Origin: Pseudobacteroides cellulosolvens ATCC 35603 = DSM 2933
GTDB taxonomy: Bacteria > Bacillota > Clostridia > Acetivibrionales > DSM-2933
DNA: 64,000 nt
Direction of reading: 5' to 3'
Assembly (NCBI RefSeq): GCF_001262605.1
Contig: NZ_LGTC01000001.1
Location: 3,361,001-3,425,000 of the forward strand
Positions 34,031 through 43,881 of this stretch are shown here, one piece after another. The notes beneath the pieces are model-generated. The model searched no databases, had not been told where the DNA came from, and saw only the letters and a list, made by a program, of their open reading frames with translations. The position numbers were made by a program, and so were the translations under genes. Position 1 is the first letter of the stretch, and the number at the start of each line of letters is the position of its first letter.

Positions 34031-34743
34031 GATTTGCAGTTTTAGGTGATGTGCACGGAAATGTTTATGCTCTTAGGAGCGTAATAGAGGATATTAATAA
34101 TAGAAATGTAGACTTTATATTATCTACAGGTGATTTAGTAGGCTATATGCCATTCCCGAATGAGGTTGTGGATCTGATAAGAAGAACAGGAATACTTTCA
34201 GTCCAAGGAAACCATGACAAGTATATTTCTTCATGTAAACATTTAAGTAATGATCAAATAGCTAAAATGAGCCAGCAAGAGATACTTGCCAATGCTTCAG
34301 CGGCATATACAAATATGGTATTGACGGAAGAAAATAGGAATTATTTAAGAAGTATGCCTTCTCAGGTAAGAATTCAAGTTGATGGATTAAATGTTTTGGT
34401 AGTACATGGAAGCCCAAGAAGAATTGATGAATATATGTATGAAGACTCACCCGCCCTTAAAGAAATAGCAGAAACTACAGATGCTGACATTATTATTAGT
34501 GGGCATACTCATATTCCATTTACTACTGTTTTGAAAGGAAAACACATAATCAATGCTGGTTCTGCTGGTAAACCCAAACATGGAAGACCTGATGCAACAT
34601 ACGTTATTGTCGATGTAAAGGACAACAAAGTAATTTCAGAAATAATTGAAACTCCCTATGAAGTTGAGAAAATTATAAATGCAATAGAATCAAACAATAT
34701 GTTTGATAAAAGGCTTATAGATATGCTTAGTAAAGGGTATTAG
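34027..34743 (+). CDS. Metallophosphoesterase in arsenic operon
   Basis: 238 aa. All calcineurin-like motifs are visible: [29 protein letters not shown] and GHTHIPF. These bind two metal ions. The size and motifs fit the YfcE/MJ0936-type phosphodiesterases. Translation is coupled to acr3 by the ATGA overlap. Phosphoesterases are not a standard part of ars operons, so it may process an arsenylated or signalling compound, or simply have been fused in transcriptionally (inference). Confidence 0.9.
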   Translation: MRFAVLGDVHGNVYALRSVIEDINNRNVDFILSTGDLVGYMPFPNEVVDLIRRTGILSVQGNHDKYISSCKHLSNDQIAKMSQQEILANASAAYTNMVLTEENRNYLRSMPSQVRIQVDGLNVLVVHGSPRRIDEYMYEDSPALKEIAETTDADIIISGHTHIPFTTVLKGKHIINAGSAGKPKHGRPDATYVIVDVKDNKVISEIIETPYEVEKIINAIESNNMFDKRLIDMLSKGY

Positions 34744-34811
34744 ATTAAATGCATTATTAATCTTACATTTAGCAGAGCAAAATAACGAACGCACTAACGG
34801 TATTTTGCGAT

Positions 34812-34882
34812 AGATAAATCCATATGGACATTTTAATCTGGATATGAATGAAAGAATACCATTAGATATTTCCATCAATTAA
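34812..34882 (+). pseudogene. Relic of Tn3 transposase C-terminus
   Basis: The plus strand reads INPYGHFNLDMNERIPLDIS to a stop, nearly the same as the end of the Tn3 transposase at 62390 ([20 protein letters not shown]). Only about 23 residues remain. A transposon end follows at once. Confidence 0.8.
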
Positions 34883-34886
34883 CAAC

Positions 34887-34924
34887 TACTTTGCCCCTGG
34901 TTGCACGGATGCTCCCATTACCCC
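34887..34924 (-). repeat. Tn3-family terminal repeat (solitary)
   Basis: Read on the minus strand it begins GGGGTAATGGGAGCATCCGT. It shares the outer 20 bases, with few changes, with repeats at 40970, 45561, 45738 (inverted) and 62287. It stands next to the transposase relic in the same arrangement as at 62 kb. Confidence 0.8.
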
Positions 34925-34937
34925 ATATAAAACGATC

Positions 34938-34976
34938 AGCCAGGTGCAAAATATGCTATTACATTTGCACCTGGCT
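34938..34976 (-). terminator. Strong hairpin, probable terminator of peptidase gene
   Basis: 13-bp perfect arms AGCCAGGTGCAAA and TTTGCACCTGGCT around a 13-nt loop, 18 bp past the stop of the minus-strand gene. The T-run is poor (GATCGTTTT), so it may act mainly as an RNA stabiliser. Confidence 0.6.
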
Positions 34977-34994
34977 GTTTGAATTATAAAGTTC

Positions 34995-36341
34995 CTACTG
35001 GTCTGAATTACGTGTAACTTTTATTGAATAATTTCCTGTAATGTATGGTGATGAATGCTTTACTTTGATGTAATAATGTCTTTGTGAATCGGTGTTTGTG
35101 AAATTTATTTTAAAGTTTCCATAAGCACCGCTGCTGTTATCCTGGCCTATGAGTTTATATTCATAATAGAGACATTCCTGAGGTCTTCCATCTGGGCTTT
35201 GGTTGGGCATTGAACCTTTGTAAACTTCTCCGTAAGTATCCGTCATACCAAAGGTTTCAACGGTATAGTTTCCAGGATACGCTGTGAATTGATAATAATC
35301 AACATCTCCTTCATTATTTATAGAAGCAACCTTTTCTATACCTATCTTAACGTTATCGGCGGAGAATACTGAGTCATTAACTTCTAGCTCTCCGTTTTCA
35401 GCAGGAGTTGGGATGTAGCAAATACTCTCTGTAAATAAGAAATCATTAAGATTGGCAGTATGCTCCTGTCCATCCCATGGGTCATTATATATTATAAATG
35501 GGCCTGTTTCTCCATCTTTATGGAATATATAACCTTTACCAACTACACAGTGATTAGCGATAAGAAAGGCTATAGGTGAATTCATATCAATAGCTTTTAC
35601 GATATCATCGATAGGATATGTTCCAAAAACACCTGAAAATTTTGATGGCAGTACATGTTTTCGGGTATATCCTGTTATGTATCTTTCTATGCTTTCTGCT
35701 AAATTATACATATAATTTGGTTGATTAAATTGATTGGAATAAAGGGTAGGATTATTATATTTGGCAATTTCTAAAGTACGGTTTAGGGTGCTATTATTGA
35801 AATAGGCACTTACCATAGAGGCACTTGTTGCCCAACATAACAGATCGTATGGTTGTTGAGTCTGCTTTACCACAGAAAGGGTTTTTCCTTTTGTTACGCT
35901 GATTGTATAATTCCCTGAAGCTCCATTACGATCATTTATTTTTATATAATAAGTAACGTTTTTTTGGAGTTTCATTTCAAGTACACAGTTGTCAGCTGTG
36001 TCTGTATCACTGAGCAAAAGCTGCCCGGTGCCACTATAAATCTGTCCTGTGGTATTGTTGAAACCTTTGGTTTCTATCCTGTAGTTACCAGTAGTTGGAG
36101 CACTGAATCTAAAATAGTCTATATCAGTGGAAGAACTCATTTGTGCAGAATATGTAGTTCCTTCATAGAGCGGATAAGCTGAACTTACTGAATTACCTTC
36201 CCGATCATAGGTAATGGTTTCCTGTGGAATGGAAATTTTAAGGCCATAGTCTCCAGAATTTGCATTGGAATCCTTATGAGTTACTTTTATATAGTATGTT
36301 GTAAATGCAGAAAGGTTATATGCGATCAGCAGTGATACTGT
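34995..36341 (-). pseudogene. Papain-like C39-type cysteine peptidase with PPC domains, 5' end lost
   Basis: The frame is open to 36341, well before the first ATG at 36140. In order: part of a pre-peptidase C-terminal (PPC-like) domain (LSAFTTYYIKVTHKDSNANS), a second PPC domain (TDIDYFRFSAPTTGNYRIET), and the peptidase (QQPYDLLCWATSASMVSAYF with the catalytic Cys, ANHCVVGKGYIFHKDG with the His, IIYNDPWDG with the Asn/Asp). A third PPC domain (VDYYQFTAYPGNYTVETFG) follows. Such proteins are secreted; the signal peptide and start are missing. The break coincides with the beginning of an oppositely oriented RNase H fragment. Confidence 0.8.
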
Positions 36342-36700
36342 TTACCAATCAAAACCATCGTCCGCATCGATTCGCCTTTCATCGACAGTACATAACACTA
36401 AATAAATATAGTGCGAATATTGCAGAGATTAATGCTGTCAAGACTGCAATTAAAGCAGCAAATTCACTTGGTGTTACAGATCTAACCATTTATCACGACT
36501 GGGATGGATTAGCTTTCTTTGCATACAAGTCAAACATTAAGCCTCGTCATGAAGATTGCCAGTGCTACATTCAGTATGCGGAATTTATTGAGCGAAAACG
36601 AATGAATATGCGAATTCGCTTTGTCAAGGTAAAGGCACATTCTGATAATAAATTAAATAATAGTGTTGATAGGTTAGCGAGGGTAGGTATGGTTATCTAA
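36305..36700 (+). pseudogene. RNase HI-like fragment, N-terminal part replaced
   Basis: The frame reads NIAEINAVKTAIKAANSLGV, LTIYHDWDGLAFFAY, and VKVKAHSDNKLNNSVDRLAR. These correspond to the Glu, second Asp, His and last Asp of the RNase H active site. The first strand with its DGS Asp is missing; the first 35 residues overlap the broken end of the peptidase gene on the other strand. It is a 5'-truncated gene. Confidence 0.65.
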
Positions 36701-37450
36701 AAACCCCTGTTCGTAAGCGGTATCAAAAAGAAACCAAACCATCAGGTGGAAAAAATCTGCATAAAAAGCCCTACAATCCAGTTTAGGTAGAATCAATCAA
36801 ACAAATTCACTTGTATCTCTAGAGCCACATGAAATAAGATAAAACATCTATTGTATTCTTTATCTGACCTGATTCTGAAAGACCATTGCGAAGCAGGTTT
36901 TCCAGAGACTCGCTATGTAGCAACTACAAAGACACCTTTGAAGCAATTCTTAAAACGAAATAACTAAACTGGAAAAAATCATTATTATTTTTGTATTTCT
37001 ATTATGATACTCTACTGTTTGGCTTTAATTTTTATAGGACTGGAAATTAATACATAAAAGTCCAGTATATCAGTTGTGACATAGTATTCCGGTAATAATT
37101 CTCGTCATAAATCTTGTAATCAGCTCCTCAATTTCTTAATTATATTCAAGTGCAAACCTGATAGGACTATAACAGTTAGACCTTCACCATTGATAAATAA
37201 AAGCATTATAATCAGATTATTCCTTAGTTACTATATATGTTACGAATAAGACTTTAAATTAGCAAATGCAGTTGAATCCTCTGCATTTGCATTATAAAAT
37301 GGGTTTTTCGCAACATATGAATTAAGGAAAATATTTTTCAATAATTAAAAATGTAAAATCATTATTGCAAAACATATAGCAAATGATTAAATCAACTGTA
37401 ATTTAAAGTTAAGTTAAGTTTAAGCAAGTATATTAAGAGGAGGTGGTTTC
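36701..37450. other. Intergenic region with decayed sequence
   Basis: No intact gene. A perfect 10-bp inverted repeat GCAAATGCAG / CTGCATTTGC lies at 37262-37290 and may be a terminator or operator. Confidence 0.45.
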
Positions 37451-37489
37451 ATGTTTGATCATGCAATAATGCTTTTAAATTCCTCCTGA
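37451..37489 (+). CDS. Possible 12-residue leader peptide
   Basis: A very strong ribosome site AGAGGAGGTGG (37436-37446) precedes ATG and the peptide MFDHAIMLLNSS, then TGA. The end of the peptide codes TCCTCCT, which is complementary to the AGGAGG, so the messenger could fold and hide its own ribosome site. It lies 115 bp upstream of the LamG gene. It may be chance. Confidence 0.3.
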   Translation: MFDHAIMLLNSS

Positions 37490-37603
37490 TGTAAATTGGC
37501 ACCTGGAAATCAGCATCTTTAAGGGATTGGAGATCATTATTAATAAAAAGTTTCTCATTAAATAATTAATATTAAATTTATTACGAATTAGGAGGAGAAA
37601 AAT

Positions 37604-38698
37604 ATGTTTAATAAATTTTTTAAGCGTGCATTATGTACATTTACGTCTTTAGCAGTTTGCGGTACTATAATAGTCAGTTCCCAAATACCTGTAAGTGCCA
37701 GGGGAAGTCTGATAGCAAGATGGTCATTTGATTCATCCTTGTCGGTACTGGCAGATTCATCAGGCAATGGATATAACTTAAGTGCAAATACAACAGTTCC
37801 AGTAGTTAATGATGCAATAAAGAAAACGGCTTTTAAAGGACCCAACTCACCATATGTCTTATCGGTTGAGAATACTTCTTCTGAGTTTACAACAGGTACG
37901 TTTTCTATCACTGCCTGGGTTAAATTCGAGCAGGACCCTGCAAACAACCAATGGGGTCAGGCAAAAATACTTGATTATTGCTGTATAGGAAGCGATATTT
38001 ATGAAGGATATAGCCTTTATCTCTCAAAAGGAGGGTATTTAGCATACTCTACATCAGACAGCAAAGGAACAAAATGGACAACCATCAAAGCTCCAAACCC
38101 TATGTCTGCCTATGACTGGCATCATGTAGCAGTGACTTATGGCAGCAGTTCCATCAAATTATATGTTGATGGTGTTATGGTTAATAGCATGACATATAAA
38201 GACGGATATAAAAAACCAGCAGGTAAACTTCATATCGGAAGTCAGTTAAGGAAAAACGGCGAAGTTTACTGTCCTTACACAGGATTATTGGATGAAGTTT
38301 CATACTATCATGAAATGTTAACTGACAATGAAATCAAAAGAGACTATGAAGCATATAAAACAAGGTGTGTTGTTTCTGATGACTCAACAATAGCCACTGT
38401 TCCATACTCTGGTGGATATTATGCATACTCAATGATTAAAACAAATACCGCACGTCTTTATAACTATGGAGTTTTAGAAATGGTAACTACAACTAGAAAA
38501 GCATGTCCCGAATCAAGGCTTGTCGTTTCTTCTTTAAACTATGCAGAAATACTGGATGCTGCAGGTAACGTAATTTATAAATCTGCAAGAAAAAGTTACG
38601 TAGTATCAACATCGGGAATGAGTGAGAGAACAGATACATATTATGAAAACGTTCCTGCAGATATTGTATCAAAGGCAGTTTATGTCAGGGCATATTAA
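37604..38698 (+). CDS. Secreted LamG/concanavalin-like domain protein
   Basis: 364 aa. Signal peptide MFNKFFKRALCTFTSLAVCG ... VSA. Residues 30-235 form a LamG-like jelly roll (LIARWSFDSSLSVLADSSGNGYNLSA, FSITAWVKFEQDP, YDWHHVAVTYGSSSIKLYVDGVMVNS, LHIGSQLRKNGE, GLLDEVSYYHEMLTDNEIKRDYEAY). These patterns, ending in DEVxxYxxxLTxxEI, are typical of carbohydrate-binding LamG_3 domains. The last 110 residues are a beta-rich tail of unknown type. No catalytic residues seen, so probably a binding protein. GGAGG lies 9 nt before ATG. Confidence 0.88.
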   Translation: MFNKFFKRALCTFTSLAVCGTIIVSSQIPVSARGSLIARWSFDSSLSVLADSSGNGYNLSANTTVPVVNDAIKKTAFKGPNSPYVLSVENTSSEFTTGTFSITAWVKFEQDPANNQWGQAKILDYCCIGSDIYEGYSLYLSKGGYLAYSTSDSKGTKWTTIKAPNPMSAYDWHHVAVTYGSSSIKLYVDGVMVNSMTYKDGYKKPAGKLHIGSQLRKNGEVYCPYTGLLDEVSYYHEMLTDNEIKRDYEAYKTRCVVSDDSTIATVPYSGGYYAYSMIKTNTARLYNYGVLEMVTTTRKACPESRLVVSSLNYAEILDAAGNVIYKSARKSYVVSTSGMSERTDTYYENVPADIVSKAVYVRAY

Positions 38699-38756
38699 TA
38701 AATAGTCAACTTACCTGAAAGTAACTTTTATAACATAATATTTAAATGTTTTATAT

Positions 38757-38795
38757 AAAAAAGATGTAATAATGATTTTATTGCATCCTTTTTTT
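38757..38795 (+). terminator. Rho-independent terminator after LamG gene
   Basis: GATGTAATAA and TTATTGCATC pair (one wobble) around a short loop and are followed by CTTTTTTT. Confidence 0.85.
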
Positions 38796-38983
38796 GTGCT
38801 ATATTACTAATATAATTGGTAGGACTAACTTTTCTAGTCATTGTTTACAAAAAAGGGCATTTATAAATTTGGCAATTGATTGCTACTCCTTTGGAGCCAT
38901 GATATTCTCTGCTGGTTTCAGGGAGAACAAAGAAAACTAGGAAAGCCTAATCTATAATTGCTGATTTCTTGTCTTGTTGTACT

Positions 38984-39454
38984 TCATTTGCCAATATTAT
39001 TTGAATTAACATTTACAAAAGCATCTTTAAAATTTTTATGTACAATGAAACATATTGAATAATTATCATAATTAATATATTTAGGCTCTGGGCGTTCCTT
39101 CTTAGAACATTGACCACAAATAGGCATATATACCTTTATTTTTGCAAATCTTCTATTTTGATTAGCAATTAAAGAAAACAAAAATATTATTGGACTAAAA
39201 ATTAGAACTATTAGTTTTACAATTAAGTAATCTTTTGAGCCATATTTACGTGAGTAACTTATTTTAGCTTTATTTTTTGTGCTTTCACCACATACAAAAC
39301 AAATTTCGGGGAGTTTTTGTTTGTCTTTTAATTCTACCAAATCGTAACATTCCATATCTTCGGTGGTGTCTAAAACGTTTTTACCGCAAGAAGGACATGT
39401 ATTATCTTGCTTTGGAAAGACTCTTTCATAACAATGAGGACATTTCATAATCAT
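38984..39454 (-). CDS. Zinc-ribbon protein with central membrane helices
   Basis: 156 aa from ATG 39454 (AGGAG 11 nt upstream). N-terminal zinc ribbon (MKCPHCYERVFPKQDNTCPSCGK), a second Cys pair CFVCGE, then one or two membrane helices (LIVKLIVLIFSPIIFLFSLIA) and a third Cys pair CGQCSK. The C-terminus is FIVHKNFKDAFVNVN. The four-Cys N-terminus suggests metal binding. Function unknown. Not in an operon. Confidence 0.75.
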   Translation of the reverse strand: MIMKCPHCYERVFPKQDNTCPSCGKNVLDTTEDMECYDLVELKDKQKLPEICFVCGESTKNKAKISYSRKYGSKDYLIVKLIVLIFSPIIFLFSLIANQNRRFAKIKVYMPICGQCSKKERPEPKYINYDNYSICFIVHKNFKDAFVNVNSNNIGK

Positions 39455-39685
39455 AACAGTGGCTTCTCCTATTAATAATTTCCAACTCACAATATTTATT
39501 TTCTCATAATAATTAAATATGAGCAATAATATACTTGGTTTTTACACCCCTGATATTCCTTAACGGATTTCCAGAAATAACTAACTAATAATTGCAGAAA
39601 TAGGATGTTAATGGCATAATTAATAGTATCCTACAAATGGGTATTACTAAAAAATTTTTTATAATTAATGGGAGAAATATTATTT

Positions 39686-40249
39686 ATGCGACCTGACAAA
39701 AGAAAATTTATCAGAGCAGCAATGAATGCTGACATTGAACAATTGAAAGTAAATCTTGAGTTGGGAGTAAATGTCGACTCGATGGATAAATATAAAAGGA
39801 CTGCTTTAATGTGGGCTGCAAAATCTGGATGTTTGAATATAGTTAAATTGCTTGTTGAAAAAGGGACTGATATTAACATTAAAGATGTTAATGGTGATAC
39901 CGCTTTAATGTGGGCTGCGGTGGGTAATAAACTTGAAGTCGTTGATTATCTGATAAAAAACGGAGCAGACATAGACTGTGGCGATCAGTTTGAGATAACG
40001 GCATTATGGAACGCAATAACAAATTATGATCTTGAATCAGCAGAACTGTTAATTAAGAATGGAGCGGATGTTAATCATAAAGATTGCTTGGGTAAAACAA
40101 TGCTTATGGAAGTTGCTCATATTGGTCATACTTGTGCAGTCGAATTACTTCTTGATAGTGGTGCTAATGTTGATGAGACAGATAACGAAGGTAAGAAAGC
40201 AATACACTATGCATTTAAGGATGAGATAAAAATGTTATTAAAGAAATAG
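39686..40249 (+). CDS. Ankyrin-repeat protein
   Basis: 187 aa from ATG 39686 (GGGAG 11 nt upstream). Five ankyrin units of the standard form cover almost the whole protein (LKVNLELGVNVDSMDKYKRT, ALMWAAKSGCLNIVKLLVEKG, GDTALMWAAVGNKLEVVDYL, NGADVNHKDCLGKTMLMEVA, LLDSGANVDETDNEGKKAIHYA). No signal peptide, so cytoplasmic. It binds an unknown protein partner. Confidence 0.88.
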   Translation: MRPDKRKFIRAAMNADIEQLKVNLELGVNVDSMDKYKRTALMWAAKSGCLNIVKLLVEKGTDINIKDVNGDTALMWAAVGNKLEVVDYLIKNGADIDCGDQFEITALWNAITNYDLESAELLIKNGADVNHKDCLGKTMLMEVAHIGHTCAVELLLDSGANVDETDNEGKKAIHYAFKDEIKMLLKK

Positions 40250-40264
40250 ACTGAGAAATTAGAA

Positions 40265-40465
40265 TTGTTTATTGAATGGATGCCAGAAGCACCAATAACA
40301 AAACAAATTGTGCACTTGAAAAGCATTGTAGATATTGATACCAAAAAAGTGCTAAAGGCATCCAGAAATAGTAGAATATATTCTTTAGGATTATTCTATG
40401 GCGGGATTGCGGATGAACTTATAAGAAAAGGACGAATAAAAGGATTAAAAGTAACCTACCGTTAA
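40265..40465 (+). CDS. Doubtful small protein, possibly a gene fragment
   Basis: 66 codons from a TTG at 40265 with no ribosome site. The end IYSLGLFYGGIADELIRKGR looks like real protein. It starts 15 bp after the ankyrin gene. It may be the tail of a lost gene. No family recognised. Confidence 0.35.
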   Translation: MFIEWMPEAPITKQIVHLKSIVDIDTKKVLKASRNSRIYSLGLFYGGIADELIRKGRIKGLKVTYR

Positions 40466-40611
40466 TAAACATTTTAATAATTGGTAATTCCGGGTGATTT
40501 TTGAGAATTCCCGGATGTGCCTCTATGCTGTCCGGATGCAGTCGAAATACGCACCCTCCATGTTAATGTGCCATATAATGTGTTGAATATTTTTGAAAAG
40601 GAGATTTAACT

Positions 40612-40905
40612 ATGCCATACGAGTTAAGAATCGATGTGCCAATTGGTCAAGCACAAGAACATATTATTGAGGTTAGTAGCGTTGAGGGTGGTAGTATAGA
40701 TGTAAATTACGGAGTTGAAGTTTATTCTTTTAATATGTATGCAGATATAGTCAGGATGAAAGAAATCTCAATAACTCCTGATCGTTTTTTCTTTCACTGT
40801 CGATACACGAACTATACAGGTTTTAGGTTGACACTAGTGTGCCACGATCAAAACGTGGTAATAAAGGGAACTCCAATCACACATGTAAGCTGGATGAGAC
40901 AGTAA
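40612..40905 (+). CDS. Small beta-rich protein of unknown function
   Basis: 97 aa. AAAGGAG is 9 nt before ATG. Sequence MPYELRIDVPIGQAQEHIIE ... ITPDRFFFHCRYTNYTGFRL ... TLVCHDQNVVIKGTPITHVS, mostly alternating hydrophobic residues of a beta sandwich. No known family. A nearly identical but 5'-truncated copy lies at 45311-45517, each followed by a Tn3-type terminal repeat, so the gene end was duplicated with a transposon end. Confidence 0.7.
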   Translation: MPYELRIDVPIGQAQEHIIEVSSVEGGSIDVNYGVEVYSFNMYADIVRMKEISITPDRFFFHCRYTNYTGFRLTLVCHDQNVVIKGTPITHVSWMRQ

Positions 40906-40969
40906 AATAAAAAAACTCGCCAGAAATATAACCTTAGTAACTGTTGAAAATAGCTGATAATTACTGATA

Positions 40970-41007
40970 GGCATAATGGGAGCATAGCTGCTCTGTACTG
41001 AAAGGTA
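40970..41007 (+). repeat. Degenerate Tn3-family terminal repeat
   Basis: GGCATAATGGGAGCATAGCT then CTCTGTACTGAAAGGTA, close to the end at 62287 whose inner half is CTCTGTACTGAAATGTA. Outer GGGG has decayed. The complement of its inner part recurs near 41034-41046 (TTTCAGTCCAGAG). Confidence 0.65.
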
Positions 41008-41264
41008 TATAGAATTATTTGTATTACATATATTTCAGTCCAGAGCAAAGCTTTTTATGGGTGTACTAATCATGCAAGTGTAGTTATCCCTAATGAAGTT
41101 ACCACCGATAAGATTGTCCCCCACTAAGCAAGAAGGAAGTCCAATTTTCAACCTTGAAGTAAAGATATAATAATAAAATAAATTAGTCTGCCTAAATACT
41201 GATCTGCTCCCTTCTGGGTAGAGAAGTGAAATAAAATTCAAGATTCCGGGACCTAATTTTTCAA

Positions 41265-41355
41265 GCACAAGCCTATCGATAATAGCACTTGTCAACTTTT
41301 CATCATAAAAAATACCGTTCCATTTACTAAACTCAAGATTTGTAGTAATTATCTG
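41265..41355 (-). pseudogene. Relic of IS21-type IstB helper ATPase
   Basis: The minus strand reads KKEQIITTNLEFSKWNGIFY then DEKLTSAIIDRL before the sequence turns into something else. This is the conserved IstB block (TTNLxFxxWxxIFxDxxLTxAIxDRL). About 30 residues remain. Confidence 0.75.
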
Positions 41356-41667
41356 CTCCTTTTTTCATAACTTTCTGAAACAACCTGAAACAAAAGTTAT
41401 GAACCTTCTTTTCGAAAGGTACATAGCTCCACTCATCTTATGTAAAGCAAGAATATTATATTCTGGCAGACGGAAAACTAACACATGGCCAAGTATTTCA
41501 TATTAGAACCATCAAAATACTTGATGAATTTGCTAAGCATGGTCGATTTTTAAATGTCATCAAAATGACCCATACCCAATTTATCCTCCCTAAGTAAACT
41601 TAAACTAATAGACTTATCGAAAATTATTTTATCATAATAGATATTTTAGAAATTTATCTTCAACTTC

Positions 41668-41696
41668 ATATTTGGTGAACTGAGTTCACCAAATAT
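41668..41696. repeat. Palindrome TATTTGGTGAAC, copy 2
   Basis: 13-bp arms ATATTTGGTGAAC and GTTCACCAAATAT around TGA. About 20 bp on the left (AATTTATCTTCAACT) are shared with copy 3, so a longer repeat is involved. Confidence 0.75.
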
Positions 41697-41726
41697 ACTC
41701 TGATAATATTGCAAAATCTATAATTT

Positions 41727-42104
41727 TCAATTCATGTAGCTGGTCATATTAAAATTCCTTGCTATAATAATAATATCCAACATTTTAATAACTCCATCCT
41801 TATTAAGATCATAATCAGCAATATAGAGATTGTCTCCTTCGATGGTGTTGTAACCCTTTACAACGTCTATTACATCTGCCATATTAATTACGTTGTCTCC
41901 ATTCATATCACCAGCCCACATGGTAATAGGAGAGAGCTGCAAGTCCTTTTTTAACACAATTTCTTTAAGCTCTTTCATGAGAAATCCCGGTTTTGTTATT
42001 TTGATATCGCATACTCCAATTGAACTAGAAACATTAATTGTAAAGTCTCCATAGACATCAGTATACACGCTTATTGGTTGCCCAATCACTTCAACTTTAT
42101 ATCA
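41727..42104 (-). pseudogene. C-terminal fragment of dockerin-type protein
   Basis: The frame opens after a TGA at about 42105 and reads YKVEVIGQPISVYTDVYGDF, then LSPITMWAGDMNGDNVINMA and YIADYDLNKDGVIKMLDIIIIARNF. It has the same plan as the end of the RCC1-dockerin gene at 28.5-28.9 kb: a beta-sandwich linker followed by two dockerin calcium loops (D-x-N-x-D-x-x-x-x-x-D). No start codon with ribosome site or signal peptide, so it is the tail of a lost gene. In intact relatives dockerin modules attach enzymes to cohesins. Confidence 0.78.
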
Positions 42105-42180
42105 TAATTAATTTACATAAATGTTTTTTCATTAACATTACTATATTCTCCCCTTTATAAACTAATATGAAATTATAAAA

Positions 42181-42313
42181 ATCAATAATTCATATCAGTA
42201 TTATAATATACATTTTGAATCATCGGAATATATTTGGAAATTTTACAGACCAATTTTTAGTAACAAAAATGACCTCCACCCTATTTCCCTGTAAGAGTGA
42301 AGGCCATTTTTGC
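42181..42313. repeat. Dispersed repeat with hairpin end, copy 1
   Basis: About 130 bp (ATCAATAATTCATATCAGTA ... AAAAATGACCTCCAC) recurs with about three quarters identity at 47636-47768. Its right end is a hairpin AAAATGRCCTCCAC / GTGAAGGCCATTTTT that can work as a two-way terminator. Probably the 3' flank of a duplicated dockerin or RCC1 gene. Confidence 0.6.
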
Positions 42314-42676
42314 CAAAGATACTCAATTACATTTAAAAATAGATAGAAGTTCAAAATCATTAACTTTATTGGTGTATATCTTAAATTATTAAGTAATTTA
42401 AGATATACACTATATACCTTCAGTTCGATTGGTTACTTCCTCTAGATTATTGAATTGTTTCTATTTTCCATATATGGTCTAGTGAAAGGGTAGTTACTGT
42501 TATCTTAACTATCCAGAAAGAGTCCTTGACAATAAAGGCTTTTAATGTTGTTTATATATAAACAACGTTAAAAATTAATAAATATAAATTATAAATTAAT
42601 ACCTGAAACTGTTTACTTTATGGCTTTTCTGTTTTCAATTCATTTAATTTATAATACTACGTACAAAAGCCATTTT
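42314..42676. other. Intergenic region
   Basis: AT-rich, no gene seen. A short inverted repeat TGTTTATATATAAACA lies near 42548-42563. Confidence 0.4.
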
Positions 42677-43324
42677 CTATTCTAAGGTATATTCCTTCTC
42701 TTTATTATTAAAAGTATAATAGAAAGAAAGTACAAACATCATAAATTGCAAAGAATAAATTACCAACCTTTCAGTCAAACCTAAAATATTAAGCCCTTTT
42801 CCTATACCTATTGGATTAGTTGCACCTGTTACAGTAATTATAATTACCATAACAAGAATAAATCTACCGAGTCTATACACATTTTCTTGCTTTAAGTAAC
42901 CAAAAGCAAGAATAAACCCTGAGGTAATTGTAGTAAATACTACCGCAACAGTAACGATTATGTGCATTATGTTTTGAAAATTCATATCAGTTTTATCTCC
43001 TGTTAAAGGGAATATACTGTAACCAAACAATGAAATTAACTCCATAATCATCATAACAATATATCCTGTACGTACTAAGAAGTGGTACTTTCTAAATGCT
43101 TTAACTATAAGCCCTGCAACAAATAAAATAGTGCAAATACTATAGATTCCTGTGAATATCTTCAAAAGTTCTGCATTTGGTGCACCAACCGCTGTAAGGG
43201 AACTAATATCCATTGTAATGGGATTATATTCATCCCACAACAGATTTCCAATAACAGTATGCAGTATATACACAATTACACCAACCATGCCTAGTGGCAT
43301 GGTGTGTTTTTCAAAACGTTTCAT
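42677..43324 (-). CDS. DUF998-family membrane protein
   Basis: 215 aa from ATG 43324 (GAGG 9 nt upstream); an ATG 15 bp earlier is nearly as good. Six helices. The order and motifs (WDEYNPITMDISSLTAVGAP, GYSIFPLTGDKTD, HIIVTVAVVFTTITSGFIL) are those of DUF998. Its WxxYxPxxxDISxL motif near the start is the clearest mark. Function unknown. Single gene. Confidence 0.82.
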   Translation of the reverse strand: MKRFEKHTMPLGMVGVIVYILHTVIGNLLWDEYNPITMDISSLTAVGAPNAELLKIFTGIYSICTILFVAGLIVKAFRKYHFLVRTGYIVMMIMELISLFGYSIFPLTGDKTDMNFQNIMHIIVTVAVVFTTITSGFILAFGYLKQENVYRLGRFILVMVIIITVTGATNPIGIGKGLNILGLTERLVIYSLQFMMFVLSFYYTFNNKEKEYTLE

Positions 43325-43641
43325 AAATATCGTCCTCATAGAATATAAATACTCCTTATTTCGTTTTATATAACAAATATGCAATAAGTATATTTTGCTT
43401 ACGCTTCCATTATTTAATACTATCTTATAGCTATCAACGTAAATTCTCAGTACTTTAAAATTCAATCCAATTTACTCCTGTGCCTATACATTTTAGACTA
43501 TTGAGCACATGAATGAGGCATTGGAAGACATGATATTTGCATTGCAACCATCCAACAACTGAAATTTAAAAACTCTTCTATTTCTTCATTTAAATTTATA
43601 TCATTTACTTCAAGCCCAATATCTGAAAGGAAAAACAAATC

Positions 43642-43854
43642 CTAGTGGGCATTTCCAGTACTAGTGTATGGAACTTTCATTGTTCTCAAAGCTGGAATAC
43701 CTACTTCCGGGCTTTTTATCCTATCAATCACTTTTTTAACAGAACAATCCTGTAACAAGATATTAACGTCAGGTTTTAAGTTTAAGATTTGAAGCTCTAT
43801 AGCATATTTAACCCAAGCAGGACCTTCAAGTAACCAACTTACAATGTCATTCAT
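43642..43854 (-). pseudogene. Truncated paralogue of the neighbouring toroid protein
   Basis: 70 codons. MNDIVSWLLEGPAWVKYAIELQ matches the start of the next gene (MKVINWLLESQPYVEYATRVS). It then shares IKSPEVGIPALRTMKVPYTS but ends early. It lies 28 bp downstream in the same direction, so it is probably the remains of a tandem duplication. Confidence 0.65.
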
Positions 43855-43881
43855 ATTTTTTATCTCTCCTGTATAACCAAA

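Noticed and set aside
41035..41264. Rest of the 86-codon frame beyond the IstB relic
   Set aside because: Only the first third matches IstB; the rest shows no family pattern and is likely out of context.
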